DNA of 13,721 nt from JACPAP01 sp035287045 (lineage in GTDB: Bacteria; Gemmatimonadota; Gemmatimonadetes; Gemmatimonadales; GWC2-71-9): the NCBI GenBank assembly GCA_035287045.1, contig DATECF010000058.1:1-13721 (forward strand). Direction: 5' to 3'. Each line of letters begins with the position of its first letter. Position 1 is the first letter of the stretch. The notes under the pieces were generated by a model. The model did no database searches. It saw nothing but the letters and a program-made list of their open reading frames with translations, and was not told the DNA's origin. Shown here in pieces: positions 1 through 8,252 of the stretch. The translations under genes and the position numbers were made by a program.

Positions 1-260
1 GCGGCCTTGCCGGGCCACGGCTGGAACGGGGGCTGCTGGACCAGTTGCGTCGGGCCCGGCCCATGGGCGTCCGCAACTGGGAGACGCAGGCCCGAAGCTG
101 GGCCTCGGCCGCGCGACACTGGACGGCGGACGAGCTGGATCAGGCGATCCGCGCCACGTACGAGGCCGATCGGGCATTGAAGTCCACGACCGTGAGCGAC
201 GACCGCGCCACCTTGCGTTCGCTCCTGCTGACGCTGGGAGCCGGGAGGGCCGCCGCGTGA
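1..260 (+). CDS. holA: DNA polymerase III delta subunit, C-terminal end (5' truncated)
   Basis: The frame is open from base 3 and ends at TGA 258-260, so only about the last 85 residues are present. The delta subunit is the part of the clamp loader that opens the beta sliding clamp. What is seen is the helical C-terminal collar end: an Arg-rich helix, then a stretch like TADELDQAIRATYEADRALK, then a Leu-rich terminal helix LRSLLLTLG. The pattern 'eL..ai....eaD.alK' is characteristic of HolA C-termini. The AAA+-like N-terminal domain lies upstream of the window, so the call rests on this tail alone. The stop overlaps the GTG start of the next gene by 4 bases (GTGA), which suggests translational coupling. 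Its position upstream of mutS puts two beta-clamp-linked proteins in one operon. Confidence 0.75.
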   Translation, partial: GLAGPRLERGLLDQLRRARPMGVRNWETQARSWASAARHWTADELDQAIRATYEADRALKSTTVSDDRATLRSLLLTLGAGRAAA

Positions 261-1084
261 GCCGCACGGTTCTGCTCCTGGCGTTGGCGCTGGCCGCCGT
301 CCCGGAGGCGCTCCGGGCGCAACAGGATTCGCTCTTCAACGACTCGATGCTGAGCCGGGCGGCCCGGCTCGCCACCGAGGGTCAGGCCGACTCCGCGCAA
401 GCCCTGGTCCGCCGGCGGCTCAGCGCGCTGCAGCCGCGCGACTCATTGTATCCGGCAGCCCTGTACGCCGCCGGGCTGGTCGCCGGTAACGCCGACACGG
501 CGTTGACCTACTACCGCCGGGTCAGCATCGAGTACACCCAGTCGTCCTGGGCCGCACCCGCCCTGGTGCGGTTGGCGCAATTCGCCTACGCGGCCCGCGA
601 CTTCAGTACCGCGTCCGTCTCCGCGGAACGCGTGTTGGGGGACTACCCCGTCACGCCGGTGCGCGCGCAGGCCGCCTACTGGGCGGGGCGCGCGCGGCTC
701 GAGCTCAACCAGCTGGCGGCGGCCTGCAGCCTGATGCAGCAGGCTGTGGACGAGGCCGGCACCGACGTCGAGGCCGCCAACCGAGCGCGCTTCTACCTGC
801 AACGCTGCCGGGGTGCCGTGGCCACGCCCGCCGAGAGTGCCCGCGCGACGGTAGCCAGCTTCACGGTGCAGGTCGCGGCGGTGCGCACCGCCGCGGCGGC
901 CGATGACCTCATGCGCCGCCTCAGACAATACGGCTACCAGGCACGGGCGGTGCGGGAGCCGGACGGCTTGCTGAAGGTGCGCGTGGGCCCGTACGGGACG
1001 CGTACCGAAGCTCAGCGGGCCGCCGCGACGCTCAAGACCCGGCTGGGAGGCAGTCCGTTCGTCGTGGAAGAGCGCCGTCCGTGA
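257..1084 (+). CDS. Secreted TPR-like protein with C-terminal SPOR domain
   Basis: The product has 275 aa. Residues 1-21 form a Sec signal peptide: a short basic start, a run of Leu/Ala, and probable cleavage after ALRA. Residues about 30-190 are Ala/Leu-rich helices resembling TPR or TolA-binding (CpoB/YbgF-like) repeats, with Cys157 and Cys184 as a possible disulfide. Residues about 201-272 are a SPOR domain: it opens FTVQVAAVRT, has a central LKVRVGPYGTRTEAQRA and ends in a hydrophobic strand. SPOR domains bind denuded peptidoglycan glycan strands at division sites, so a periplasmic role in wall remodelling or division is inferred. The GTG start overlaps the holA stop (GTGA) and has a good Shine-Dalgarno GGGAGG about 8 bases upstream. 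Its own stop overlaps the mutS start in the same way. The exact cellular partner is unknown. Confidence 0.8.
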   Translation: MSRTVLLLALALAAVPEALRAQQDSLFNDSMLSRAARLATEGQADSAQALVRRRLSALQPRDSLYPAALYAAGLVAGNADTALTYYRRVSIEYTQSSWAAPALVRLAQFAYAARDFSTASVSAERVLGDYPVTPVRAQAAYWAGRARLELNQLAAACSLMQQAVDEAGTDVEAANRARFYLQRCRGAVATPAESARATVASFTVQVAAVRTAAAADDLMRRLRQYGYQARAVREPDGLLKVRVGPYGTRTEAQRAAATLKTRLGGSPFVVEERRP

Positions 1085-3669
1085 GCCGCCGCGCGTCGCC
1101 CCCGGCGGCGGACACTCCGCTGATGCAGCAATACCGCGAGATCAAGGCGCGTCACCGCGACGCGATCCTGTTTTTCCGCATGGGCGATTTCTACGAGATG
1201 TTTTACGACGACGCGGAGCTGGCCGCCCGTGAGCTGGGGCTCACCCTCACCTCCCGCAACAACGGCGGCGCCGCCGATGTCCCGCTGGCCGGCGTTCCGG
1301 TGAAGGCGGCCGCCGAGTACCTGCACCGGTTGGTGGAACGGGGACATAAGGTGGCCATCTGCGAGCAGGTCGAGGATCCGCGGCTGGCGCAGGGGATCGT
1401 GCGGCGCGAGGTGGTGGAGACGGTGACCCCGGGTGCCGCGCTCGACGACCAGCTGCTCGAGCGCGCTCGCGACAATTTCCTGGTGGCTATCCTGCCGGGC
1501 GATCGCCTGGGCCTCGCCGCGCTCGACATCTCGACCGGGGAGTTTCTCCTGGAGACGGTAGCGCCGGGCGATTTCCCGGCGGCGCTCCAGCGGCTGGATC
1601 CCCGGGAGGTGGTGGTACCGCAGGGTGCCACCGTGCCGACGCCGGACGGCGTGCTGCGCTCGGAGCGTGAGCCCTGGGAGTTCGATGCCGGCGCAGCCGA
1701 GGACGACCTCACCCGGCGCTTCGCCCTGGCGAATCTCGACGGCCTCGGGCTCGAGTCCTCGGACCGCCCGGCGCTGGGCGCGGCGGGAGCGCTACTGCGG
1801 TACGCCGCCGAGCTCCGCCCCGCCGGCCTGCCCCAGCTGGCGCGGCCACGGGTGGTGCGCGCCGATCTGGCGATGCCGCTGGACGAGATGACGCGGCGGA
1901 ACCTGGAGCTGGTCGAAACCCTGCGCCCGGGCGCCGCGGGCGGGACCCTGCTGGACGTCCTGGACCGCACCACCACACCCATGGGCGCCCGCCTGCTCCG
2001 GCGGTGGCTGCTCGCCCCCCTGCGATCCCGGGACGCGATCGAGGCGCGACATGACGCCGTGGAGGTGCTGGTCGCCGATGCGCGGGGGCGCGAGCGGTTG
2101 CGCGAAGCCCTCGACGGCATGCGCGATCTGGCGCGCCTCGCTACGCGGGCCGCGGCGCGCCGCGCCGGCCCGCGCGAGCTGGGCGCCCTGCGCGACTCGC
2201 TGGCGCGCCTGCCGGACGTGCGTGGCGCTCTGGACGGATTAGCCCGCCGAGAGCGAAGCGCCGCGCTGGAGCGGGCGGCCCACCAGCTGGACCTGCTGAG
2301 TGACCTGGCGGGAGAGCTGGCGGCCATGCTGGCGGACCATCCGCCCGCGACGATGGGCGACGGCGACGCGATCCGCCCCGGTGCCGACCCGGACCTGGAC
2401 GCAACGCGTGAGCTGCGTGACGGCGGCAAACGCTTCATCGCGGGCCTGCAGGCGCGGGAACGTGAGCGCACGGGGATCGCGTCGCTGCGGGTGGGCTACA
2501 ACAAGGTCTTCGGCTATTACATCGAGATCACCAAGGCCCACAAGCAGGCCGTGCCGGCGGACTACGAGCGCCGACAGACCCTGACCGGCGCCGAGCGCTA
2601 CGTGACCCCGGAGCTCAAGGACTACGAGGCGCGCGTCCTCGGCGCCGAGGAGCGTATCGTCGCCCGCGAGCGGGAGCTGCTCGACGGGCTCTGCCAGCGG
2701 GTGAGCGATCGCATCGGCCGCCTCCAGGGCACAGCACGTCTGTTGGCCGAGCTCGATGTGCTGGCGGGGCTCGCCGAGGTCGCGGTCCGCGAAGGGTACG
2801 TCCGGCCCGCCATGACCGACGCCTTCGGTCTGGAGCTCAAGCGCTGCCGCCACCCGGTGGTGGAGCGGGTGCTGCCGCGTGGGAAGTTCATCCCCAACGA
2901 CGTCTGGTTCGACGCAGCGGCCCGCATCACCCTGCTCACCGGGCCGAATATGGCCGGCAAGTCCACCATGCTGCGCCAGGTGGGGTTGGCCGTGATCATG
3001 GCGCAGCTGGGCTCGTTCGTGCCGGCCGAGGCCGCCACGATCGGGGTGGTGGACCGCGTGTTCACGCGGGTCGGGGCCAGCGACAACCTGGGTCGGGGGC
3101 AATCCACATTCATGGTGGAGATGGCCGAGACCAGCGCGATCGTGCACGGCGCGACCGAGCGGAGCCTGGTGCTGCTCGATGAGATCGGCCGCGGCACGTC
3201 CACCTACGACGGCGTGGCGATCGCGTGGGCGGTCACCGAGCACCTGCACGACCGGATCGGCTGCAAGACCATCTTCGCCACCCATTACCACGAGTTGACC
3301 CAGCTCACGGAGCACCTGCATCACGTGCGCAACTTCCACGTCGCCGTGCGAGAGGTGGGGGACCAGGTCTTGTTCCTGCATGAGCTTCGGCCCGGCGCCA
3401 CTGACCGCTCCTACGGCATTCACGTCGCACAGCTCGCTGGTCTGCCCCCGGGCATCATCGCGCGGGCAGGGGAGATCCTGGCGCTCCTGGAATCCGGTCA
3501 CCACGTGGCCGGCCTGAAGCCGCCTCCGGCCCCGGACGCCGGCCAGCTGGCGCTCTTCGAGGAGCATCCGGTGCTCGCCGATCTGCGCACGCTGGATCCT
3601 GATTCCATGACGCCGCTCGAGGCGCTGACTCGTCTGGCGGAGCTCAAGCGGCGCGCCGAGGAAGCATGA
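1081..3669 (+). CDS. mutS: DNA mismatch repair protein MutS
   Basis: MutS is the ATP-driven dimer that recognises mismatches and small loops and recruits MutL. The product has 862 aa, the usual length for MutS1. The N-terminal domain carries the mismatch-reading motif GDFYEMF with Phe37 and Glu39, the equivalents of the E. coli Phe-X-Glu wedge. The connector, lever and clamp regions follow. The ATPase has Walker A GPNMAGKST at 621-629, the STFMVEMAET loop, Walker B LVLLDEIGRGTS with Asp700-Glu701, and the ATHYHEL motif. Near the C-terminus QLALF (822-826) fits the beta-clamp-binding consensus. The GTG start at 1081 overlaps the previous stop (GTGA) and gives an N-terminus (TPLMQQYREIK) that aligns with known MutS proteins; a purine-rich GGAAGAG lies upstream. 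No mutL is in the window. Confidence 0.98.
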   Translation: MSRRASPPAADTPLMQQYREIKARHRDAILFFRMGDFYEMFYDDAELAARELGLTLTSRNNGGAADVPLAGVPVKAAAEYLHRLVERGHKVAICEQVEDPRLAQGIVRREVVETVTPGAALDDQLLERARDNFLVAILPGDRLGLAALDISTGEFLLETVAPGDFPAALQRLDPREVVVPQGATVPTPDGVLRSEREPWEFDAGAAEDDLTRRFALANLDGLGLESSDRPALGAAGALLRYAAELRPAGLPQLARPRVVRADLAMPLDEMTRRNLELVETLRPGAAGGTLLDVLDRTTTPMGARLLRRWLLAPLRSRDAIEARHDAVEVLVADARGRERLREALDGMRDLARLATRAAARRAGPRELGALRDSLARLPDVRGALDGLARRERSAALERAAHQLDLLSDLAGELAAMLADHPPATMGDGDAIRPGADPDLDATRELRDGGKRFIAGLQARERERTGIASLRVGYNKVFGYYIEITKAHKQAVPADYERRQTLTGAERYVTPELKDYEARVLGAEERIVARERELLDGLCQRVSDRIGRLQGTARLLAELDVLAGLAEVAVREGYVRPAMTDAFGLELKRCRHPVVERVLPRGKFIPNDVWFDAAARITLLTGPNMAGKSTMLRQVGLAVIMAQLGSFVPAEAATIGVVDRVFTRVGASDNLGRGQSTFMVEMAETSAIVHGATERSLVLLDEIGRGTSTYDGVAIAWAVTEHLHDRIGCKTIFATHYHELTQLTEHLHHVRNFHVAVREVGDQVLFLHELRPGATDRSYGIHVAQLAGLPPGIIARAGEILALLESGHHVAGLKPPPAPDAGQLALFEEHPVLADLRTLDPDSMTPLEALTRLAELKRRAEEA

Positions 3670-4097
3670 CGGCACCTCGGGGTGTGACGCTGCCGGGCGC
3701 GTTGGGGGCCGCGGGGCTGGCGCTCCTCGCGGCCTGCGGTGCCGAGCGGCCGGCGGCGGCGGACGCCCCCACGACCAGCACCACGCCGGCCTTCGAGCCG
3801 CCGGTAGTCACCAACCCGGAGTCACCGGTGAATTACCCGCCGGCCCTGTGGGAGCAGCAAGTCGAGGGCACCGTGGTGCTGCGACTGCACCTGGACGAGC
3901 GGGGCAACGTGGCGCCGGATTCGACCCGGGTCTCCGAAACCAGTGGCTACCCGACGCTCGATTCCGCGGCGCTCCGAGCCGTGCCCGACATGCGCTTCGC
4001 GCCCGCCCGGCGAGGCGGCCAGCCGGTCGCGACCACATTCCTCCAGCCCGTGCACTTCCGCCATCAGCAGCGCGCCGGGGCGCCCAGCCGGCCATGA
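3666..4097 (+). CDS. Lipoprotein with TonB C-terminal domain
   Basis: The product has 143 aa. The N-terminus is a lipoprotein signal: hydrophobic residues 9-21, then lipobox LAAC with Cys24 as the lipidated residue. Residues about 27-50 are a Pro/Thr/Ala linker. Residues about 55-135 match a TonB C-terminal domain: YPPALWEQQVEGTVVLRL, then GNVAPDSTRV, SGYPTLDSAALRAV and MRFAPARRGGQPV. TonB normally energises outer-membrane transporters through a transmembrane anchor and a long Pro-rich spacer. Here the anchor is a lipid and the spacer is very short, so classical energy transduction is doubtful. Such proteins may be envelope scaffolds; the role is unknown. The ATG overlaps the mutS stop (ATGA) and follows a clear Shine-Dalgarno GAGGA. 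The stop overlaps the next start (ATGA). Confidence 0.8.
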   Translation: MTAPRGVTLPGALGAAGLALLAACGAERPAAADAPTTSTTPAFEPPVVTNPESPVNYPPALWEQQVEGTVVLRLHLDERGNVAPDSTRVSETSGYPTLDSAALRAVPDMRFAPARRGGQPVATTFLQPVHFRHQQRAGAPSRP

Positions 4098-5482
4098 CGC
4101 CCCAACATCTGAAGCCCTACGACGACGTCCTGCAGACCATCGGCTGGACGCCACTGATTCGCCTCAATCGGGTAACCGCCGGCATTCGGACCCCGGTGTA
4201 CGCCAAAGCCGAGTTCTTCAACCCGGGAGGCTCGGTGAAGGACCGGATCGGGCTGGCGATGATCGAAGCCGCCGAGCGCGAGGGACGGCTCAAACCGGGC
4301 GGCGTGATCGTGGAGGCCACGTCGGGGAACACGGGTGTGGGACTGGCGATCGCGGCCGCCGTGAAGGGGTACCGCTGCATCTTCACCATGCCGGACAAGA
4401 TGTCCCAGGAAAAATCCCGCCTGCTGCGCGCGCTCGGCGCCGAGGTGGTCATCACCCCGACGGCCGTGCCGCCGGACCACCCCGAGAACTACCTCATGAA
4501 GGGCCGCGCGATCGCGGGATCCCTTCCCAACGCCATCTTCGCCGATCAGCACTACAACCCGGTGAACCCGGACGTGCACTACCGGACCACGGGCCCCGAG
4601 ATCTGGCAGCAGACCGACGGTCGCGTCACTCACTTCATCTGCTCGCCCGGCACCGGCGGCACGGTGACCGGGGCGGGGCGCTATCTCAAGCAACAGAACC
4701 CCAAGGTCAGGGTCGTGGCCGGAGACCCGGTGGGATCCATTTATACCGAGTACGCCAAGACCCACCAGAAGGGCGAGGGCCATCCCTACAAGGTGGAGGG
4801 GATCGGCGGTGACAAGATCCCCACGTCGCTCGACTTCGACGTCGTGGACGAATGGATGTACGTCGCCGACCGGGACGCCATGTTGATGGCACGCCGCCTC
4901 GCCAAGGAGGAGGGGCTCCTGGTGGGAGGGTCTACCGGCCTGAACCTCGTCACGGCGCTCGAGGTGGCGCGCCGGTTGAACGATCCCAAGGCCCTGGTGG
5001 TCACCGTGCTCTGCGACACCGGCGAGCGGTACCTGTCCAAGGCCTTCAGCGACGAGTGGATGCGGGAGAACCAGATGCTCGACGTCGAGCGGGTCACGCT
5101 GGCCACCATCCTGAGCGGCAAGCCCCAGGAAGCGCCGGAGCTGGTCACGATCGCGCCCACAGCTACCGGACGGCAGGCGTTGAACCTGATGAGCACCTAC
5201 GACGTGTCGCAGCTTCCCGTGGTGGAGGGAGCGGATTGCGTGGGCTCGGTGTCCGAAGCGGCGCTCACCACCAAGGCGCTGAGCGAAGCGTCGATCCTGG
5301 AGCATCCGGTACGGGAGGTGATGGAGTCGCCGTACCCCGTGGTGGACGACAGCCTGCCGCTGGAGAACCTCACCGCGCTGCTGGCCCGTGAAACTCCGGC
5401 GGCCCTGATTCGGCGCAACGGGGAGCTGGCGGGCATCGTGACGCGGTACGATGTGCTGCGGCACGTGGCGGGGGTGCGATGA
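4094..5482 (+). CDS. Cystathionine beta-synthase (PLP domain plus two CBS domains)
   Basis: The product has 462 aa. It is predicted to condense serine (or O-acetylserine) with homocysteine to cystathionine using PLP, in reverse transsulfuration in the cytoplasm. Residues 1-330 are a fold-type II PLP domain: NPGGSVKDRIG places the PLP lysine at Lys49, SGNTG (77-81) binds the PLP, and GTGGTVTGAG is the phosphate-binding loop. AGDPVGSIYTEY is more like cystathionine beta-synthase than cysteine synthase CysK. Residues about 340-460 form two CBS domains, usually regulatory adenosyl-ligand sensors. There is no N-terminal heme-binding extension, unlike the mammalian enzyme. The ATG at 4094 was chosen because it overlaps the previous stop (ATGA) and begins just before the conserved core; the frame is open further upstream, but that part is shadow. 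A cysteine synthase activity cannot be excluded. Confidence 0.92.
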   Translation: MTPQHLKPYDDVLQTIGWTPLIRLNRVTAGIRTPVYAKAEFFNPGGSVKDRIGLAMIEAAEREGRLKPGGVIVEATSGNTGVGLAIAAAVKGYRCIFTMPDKMSQEKSRLLRALGAEVVITPTAVPPDHPENYLMKGRAIAGSLPNAIFADQHYNPVNPDVHYRTTGPEIWQQTDGRVTHFICSPGTGGTVTGAGRYLKQQNPKVRVVAGDPVGSIYTEYAKTHQKGEGHPYKVEGIGGDKIPTSLDFDVVDEWMYVADRDAMLMARRLAKEEGLLVGGSTGLNLVTALEVARRLNDPKALVVTVLCDTGERYLSKAFSDEWMRENQMLDVERVTLATILSGKPQEAPELVTIAPTATGRQALNLMSTYDVSQLPVVEGADCVGSVSEAALTTKALSEASILEHPVREVMESPYPVVDDSLPLENLTALLARETPAALIRRNGELAGIVTRYDVLRHVAGVR

Positions 5483-5877
5483 GCGGCCGGGTCCCCCAGT
5501 TCCTGCTTTCCGCCGAGACCAGCTTCTCCGCCGCCCACCGGCTGCCGGGAGTGGACATGTGTGACCGGATCCACGGCCACGATTGGCGGGTACGCCTCAC
5601 GGTCCGGGTCAACGCCTCCGAGCTGGGGCCGAACGGGATGGCCCTGGACTTCCGGGAAATCGAACGCACCGTCCGCGCGGCCGTGGAAGACTTCGAGCAC
5701 CGCGATCTCAATCAGCTCGAAGCGTTCGCCCGCACGGCTCCCACTGCCGAACAGGTGGCCCGCATCGTGAGCGAGCGGGCCCACGCCCAACTGGCGCGGT
5801 CGGTGCCTGCCGCGCGGGTGGACGAGGTCGAGGTCTGGGAGACGCCCACGTTCCGCGTGGTATACCGGCCCTCGTGA
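5479..5877 (+). CDS. queD: 6-carboxy-tetrahydropterin synthase (6-pyruvoyltetrahydropterin synthase family)
   Basis: The product has 132 aa and belongs to the PTPS/QueD family. QueD converts dihydroneopterin triphosphate to 6-carboxy-5,6,7,8-tetrahydropterin, an early step towards preQ0 and tRNA queuosine. Zinc ligands are visible as His20 (FSAAHRL), His32 and His34 (CDRIHGHDW). The catalytic Cys28 sits in the CxxxHGH arrangement typical of QueD rather than the PTPS-III pattern. The motif EHRDLNQL and the C-terminal substrate-binding Glu in WETPTFRVVY are also present. The ATG overlaps the preceding stop (ATGA) and the stop overlaps the ddl start (GTGA). No other queuosine genes (queC, queE, queF) are in the window, so its presence here reflects operon packing rather than a pathway cluster. 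Confidence 0.9.
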   Translation: MSGRVPQFLLSAETSFSAAHRLPGVDMCDRIHGHDWRVRLTVRVNASELGPNGMALDFREIERTVRAAVEDFEHRDLNQLEAFARTAPTAEQVARIVSERAHAQLARSVPAARVDEVEVWETPTFRVVYRPS

Positions 5878-6914
5878 CCCGGGTCGCGGTGTTGACCGGC
5901 GGCTCGACGCCGGAGCGGGACGTGGCGTTCGCCGGCGCCGCCCAGGTGGTGCAGGCGCTGCGCCATCGCGACCACACGGTTACCGTCGTGGACACGGTGG
6001 ACGGGCCACTTTCCGCGGAGGCGGAGCGAACGATCCTGGTGCCCTCCGTGGGACGTACACCACCCACCGCCGCCGAGCTCGACGCGCTGGCCGCCCGGGA
6101 GCTCGGGCCCGCGCTGGTGGAGCTCCGCGAACTCACCGACGCCGACTTGGTGTTCTTGGTGGTGCATGGACGGGCCGGCGAAGGCGGAACCCTCCAGGCG
6201 CTCCTTGAGGCGGCGGGGATCCCCTACACCGGCAGCGACCCGCTCGGCAGCGCCCTGGCGATGGACAAGGACGTGGCCAAGCGCCTGTTCCAATGGGCGC
6301 AGGTGCCGACCGCTCCCTGGGTCATGTGGCCGGCGGATCGCCAGGCGGTTGAGCGTCTGGGCTTTCCCCTGGTGGTGAAGCCGTCCAAGGTGGGCTCCAC
6401 CGTGGGCCTCACCGTAGTGCACCGGTACGCGGACGTCGAGGCCGGCGTGGCCGAGGCCCGCCGGTTCGACGACGAAGTCCTGCTGGAACGCTTCATTCCA
6501 GGACGCGAGCTCACCTGTGGGGTCCTGGGCAGCCGGGCCCTCGCCGTGGGCGAGATCATTCCACGCCACGAGATCTTCGACTACGAGTGCAAGTACACGC
6601 CCGGGATGTCACGGGAGATTTTTCCTGCGGACCTGCCGGAGCCCGTCGCGGCGAGGGTGCAGTCGTTGGCGCTGGCCGTGCACCGCGGGCTCAAGCTCCG
6701 CGACTTCTCCCGTGTGGACTTCAGGCTGGATCCGGAGGGGACCGCCTATTGTCTAGAGGCGAACACCCTGCCCGGGCTCACGGCCACCAGCCTGTTCCCC
6801 CAATCCGGAGCGGCGGTGGGCATCGGCTTTCCCGAGTTGTGTGACGCGATCTGCCAGTTGACCTTGCAGCGAGGCGGGCAAGGGAACAAAGTCGGGGCTT
6901 CAGGGAGTAGATGA
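5874..6914 (+). CDS. ddl: D-alanine--D-alanine ligase
   Basis: The product has 346 aa, an ATP-grasp enzyme that joins two D-alanines in the cytoplasm for the peptidoglycan stem peptide. Seen in order: LTGGSTPERDVAF with the substrate-binding Glu14; HGRAGEGGTLQALLEAAGIP (98-117); MDKDVAKR with Lys132; VVKPSKVGSTVGL with Lys169; DYECKYT (237-242); DFSRVDF with Arg280 and Asp283; and EANTLPGLT with the metal ligands Glu295 and Asn297. The metal and substrate residues expected for Ddl appear intact. The start was set at GTG 5874 because it overlaps the queD stop (GTGA) and places the first beta strand (RVAVLTGG) directly at the N-terminus; the upstream open frame lies inside queD. No Shine-Dalgarno is visible, as expected for re-initiation at an overlap. 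Confidence 0.95.
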   Translation: MTRVAVLTGGSTPERDVAFAGAAQVVQALRHRDHTVTVVDTVDGPLSAEAERTILVPSVGRTPPTAAELDALAARELGPALVELRELTDADLVFLVVHGRAGEGGTLQALLEAAGIPYTGSDPLGSALAMDKDVAKRLFQWAQVPTAPWVMWPADRQAVERLGFPLVVKPSKVGSTVGLTVVHRYADVEAGVAEARRFDDEVLLERFIPGRELTCGVLGSRALAVGEIIPRHEIFDYECKYTPGMSREIFPADLPEPVAARVQSLALAVHRGLKLRDFSRVDFRLDPEGTAYCLEANTLPGLTATSLFPQSGAAVGIGFPELCDAICQLTLQRGGQGNKVGASGSR

Positions 6915-7750
6915 GCCAGATGGATGGCCGCTCGACCTTCGCGTTGACCCCCTGGGTCCGCCGCCTGATCGCGGCGAACGCCGTGGTGTACCTGCTCACC
7001 ATCACGGTCTTCACCGGTACCTGGTTTTACCAGGCCTTCGCCTTCGCACCTTCCGCCGCCCTGACCCAGCCTTGGACGTTCGTCACGTATGCGTTTGTCC
7101 ACGGCGGATTCCTCCACCTCGCCTTCAACATGCTCATGCTGTTTTTCTTTGGGCCGGCGGTGGAGGAGCGGCTGGGCGGCCGGGCGTTCATCGGGTACTA
7201 CCTGTTCTGCGGGTTGGGCGGCGCGGCGCTGTCGTTTGCCATCGCGCTCCTCGCGCCCGTGGCACCCTTTGTGGGCGCCTCCGGGGCGGTCCTCGGCGTC
7301 GCGCTGGCGTTCGCGCTCTACTGGCCGGACGCGCCGATCCTGGTGTTCCCGTTGCCGGTGCCTATCAAAGCCAAGTGGCTGGTCCTGGGGTTGGCCGTCA
7401 TGAACCTCACGCTCGCGGTCCTGCCGGCGCAGGACGGGGTCGCCCACCTGGCGCACCTTGGCGGCTTGCTGTTCGGATTCCTCTACCTCCGCGGAGCCAC
7501 GCTGGCTGCTCGGGTCCCGCGCTCGTCTCCCCAGCGCCGGACGCGGGCGCGTGCCCGGACCGGCCAGAGCGGGGCGGAGGGCGGGCGCCGGCGCGAGGGG
7601 TCGCGACGAGCCGCCTCGCGCCCCGACGAGACCATCCAGGCCAAGATCGACCGCCTGCTCGACAAGATCTCCGCCACCGGCATCGACTCCCTCACGCCGG
7701 AAGAACGCCAGCTCCTGGCCGAGCGCAGCCGACAGCTCCGGCAGCACTGA
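6911..7750 (+). CDS. Rhomboid family intramembrane serine protease
   Basis: The product has 279 aa. Six membrane segments are predicted between residues about 15 and 200, the minimal bacterial rhomboid core. The catalytic dyad is Ser124 in GASGAV and His182 in AHLGGLLFG. The HGGFLHLAFNM segment supplies the conserved HxxxN oxyanion-hole motif. Rhomboids cleave single-pass membrane proteins within the bilayer; the substrate cannot be told. Residues 205-235 are an Arg-rich linker. The last ~40 residues (ETIQAKIDRLLDKI, then SLTPEERQLL) resemble a short helical domain found at the C-terminus of many bacterial rhomboids (DUF6576-like, from memory). The ATG overlaps the ddl stop (ATGA) and follows AGGGAG, a usable Shine-Dalgarno. 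Confidence 0.92.
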   Translation: MSQMDGRSTFALTPWVRRLIAANAVVYLLTITVFTGTWFYQAFAFAPSAALTQPWTFVTYAFVHGGFLHLAFNMLMLFFFGPAVEERLGGRAFIGYYLFCGLGGAALSFAIALLAPVAPFVGASGAVLGVALAFALYWPDAPILVFPLPVPIKAKWLVLGLAVMNLTLAVLPAQDGVAHLAHLGGLLFGFLYLRGATLAARVPRSSPQRRTRARARTGQSGAEGGRRREGSRRAASRPDETIQAKIDRLLDKISATGIDSLTPEERQLLAERSRQLRQH

Positions 7751-7757
7751 CGTCCCC

Positions 7758-8252
7758 ATGGCGCCCCGCTTCGCCGTCCGGCAGGGCGACATCACCACCT
7801 ACGACGGCAACGCCCTGGTCAACGCGGCCAACAATCATCTCGTCCTGGGGGCCGGCGTGGCCGGTGCCATCCGCCGCGCCGGCGGCCCCGCCATCCAGGC
7901 GGAGTGTGACCGCCTTGGTCCCATTCGCGTGGGCGAGGCGGCGATCACCGGGGCCGGGCGTCTCGGCGTCCGGTGGGTCATTCACGCCGCCGCCATGGGC
8001 GATCAGCCGGCCTCCGAGCGGTCCATTCACGCCAGCACCGCCGCCAGCGTGCGGCTGGCGGCGCAACATGGCGCTCGGCGCATCGCTTTCCCCATTCTGG
8101 GTTCCGGCATCGGCGGCTTCGACCTCCGCCGCGCGGCGGCTGTGATGCTCGAAGCGATTCGAACGACGCCCGAGGCTGAAGCGCTCGACGAGATCGTGCT
8201 CTACGGGTTTTCGGCAGCGGATGCCGAGCTACTGCGCGAGCTGATCGAGTAG
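7758..8252 (+). CDS. Macro domain protein (ADP-ribose-binding / possible de-ADP-ribosylase)
   Basis: The product has 164 aa and is a single macro domain. The N-terminus RQGDITTYDGNALVNAANN is the classic macro opening, with the Asp of GDIT and the Asn pair that contact adenine and ribose. It is followed by GAGVAGAIRRAGG, the glycine loop, and by PILGSGIGGFDLRRAA, the diphosphate-binding loop. Macro domains bind ADP-ribose or hydrolyse ADP-ribosyl links or ADP-ribose 1''-phosphate; which applies here is unclear. It looks closer to the Af1521-type than to the MacroD GGGGVDGAI type. The ATG at 7758 is 7 bases after the rhomboid stop with no Shine-Dalgarno, so it is probably co-transcribed. It ends the tightly packed rightward operon. 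Confidence 0.9.
   Translation: MAPRFAVRQGDITTYDGNALVNAANNHLVLGAGVAGAIRRAGGPAIQAECDRLGPIRVGEAAITGAGRLGVRWVIHAAAMGDQPASERSIHASTAASVRLAAQHGARRIAFPILGSGIGGFDLRRAAAVMLEAIRTTPEAEALDEIVLYGFSAADAELLRELIE

Noticed and set aside
1203..3675. Leftward open frames of 422 and 478 codons across mutS
   Set aside because: The plus-strand frame is unmistakable MutS with all motifs; the antisense translations are low-complexity Arg/Ser/Ala or Gln/His-rich.
4064..5464. Leftward 466-codon open frame opposite the cystathionine beta-synthase gene
   Set aside because: The plus strand encodes a complete PLP enzyme with two CBS domains; the antisense protein has no recognisable features.
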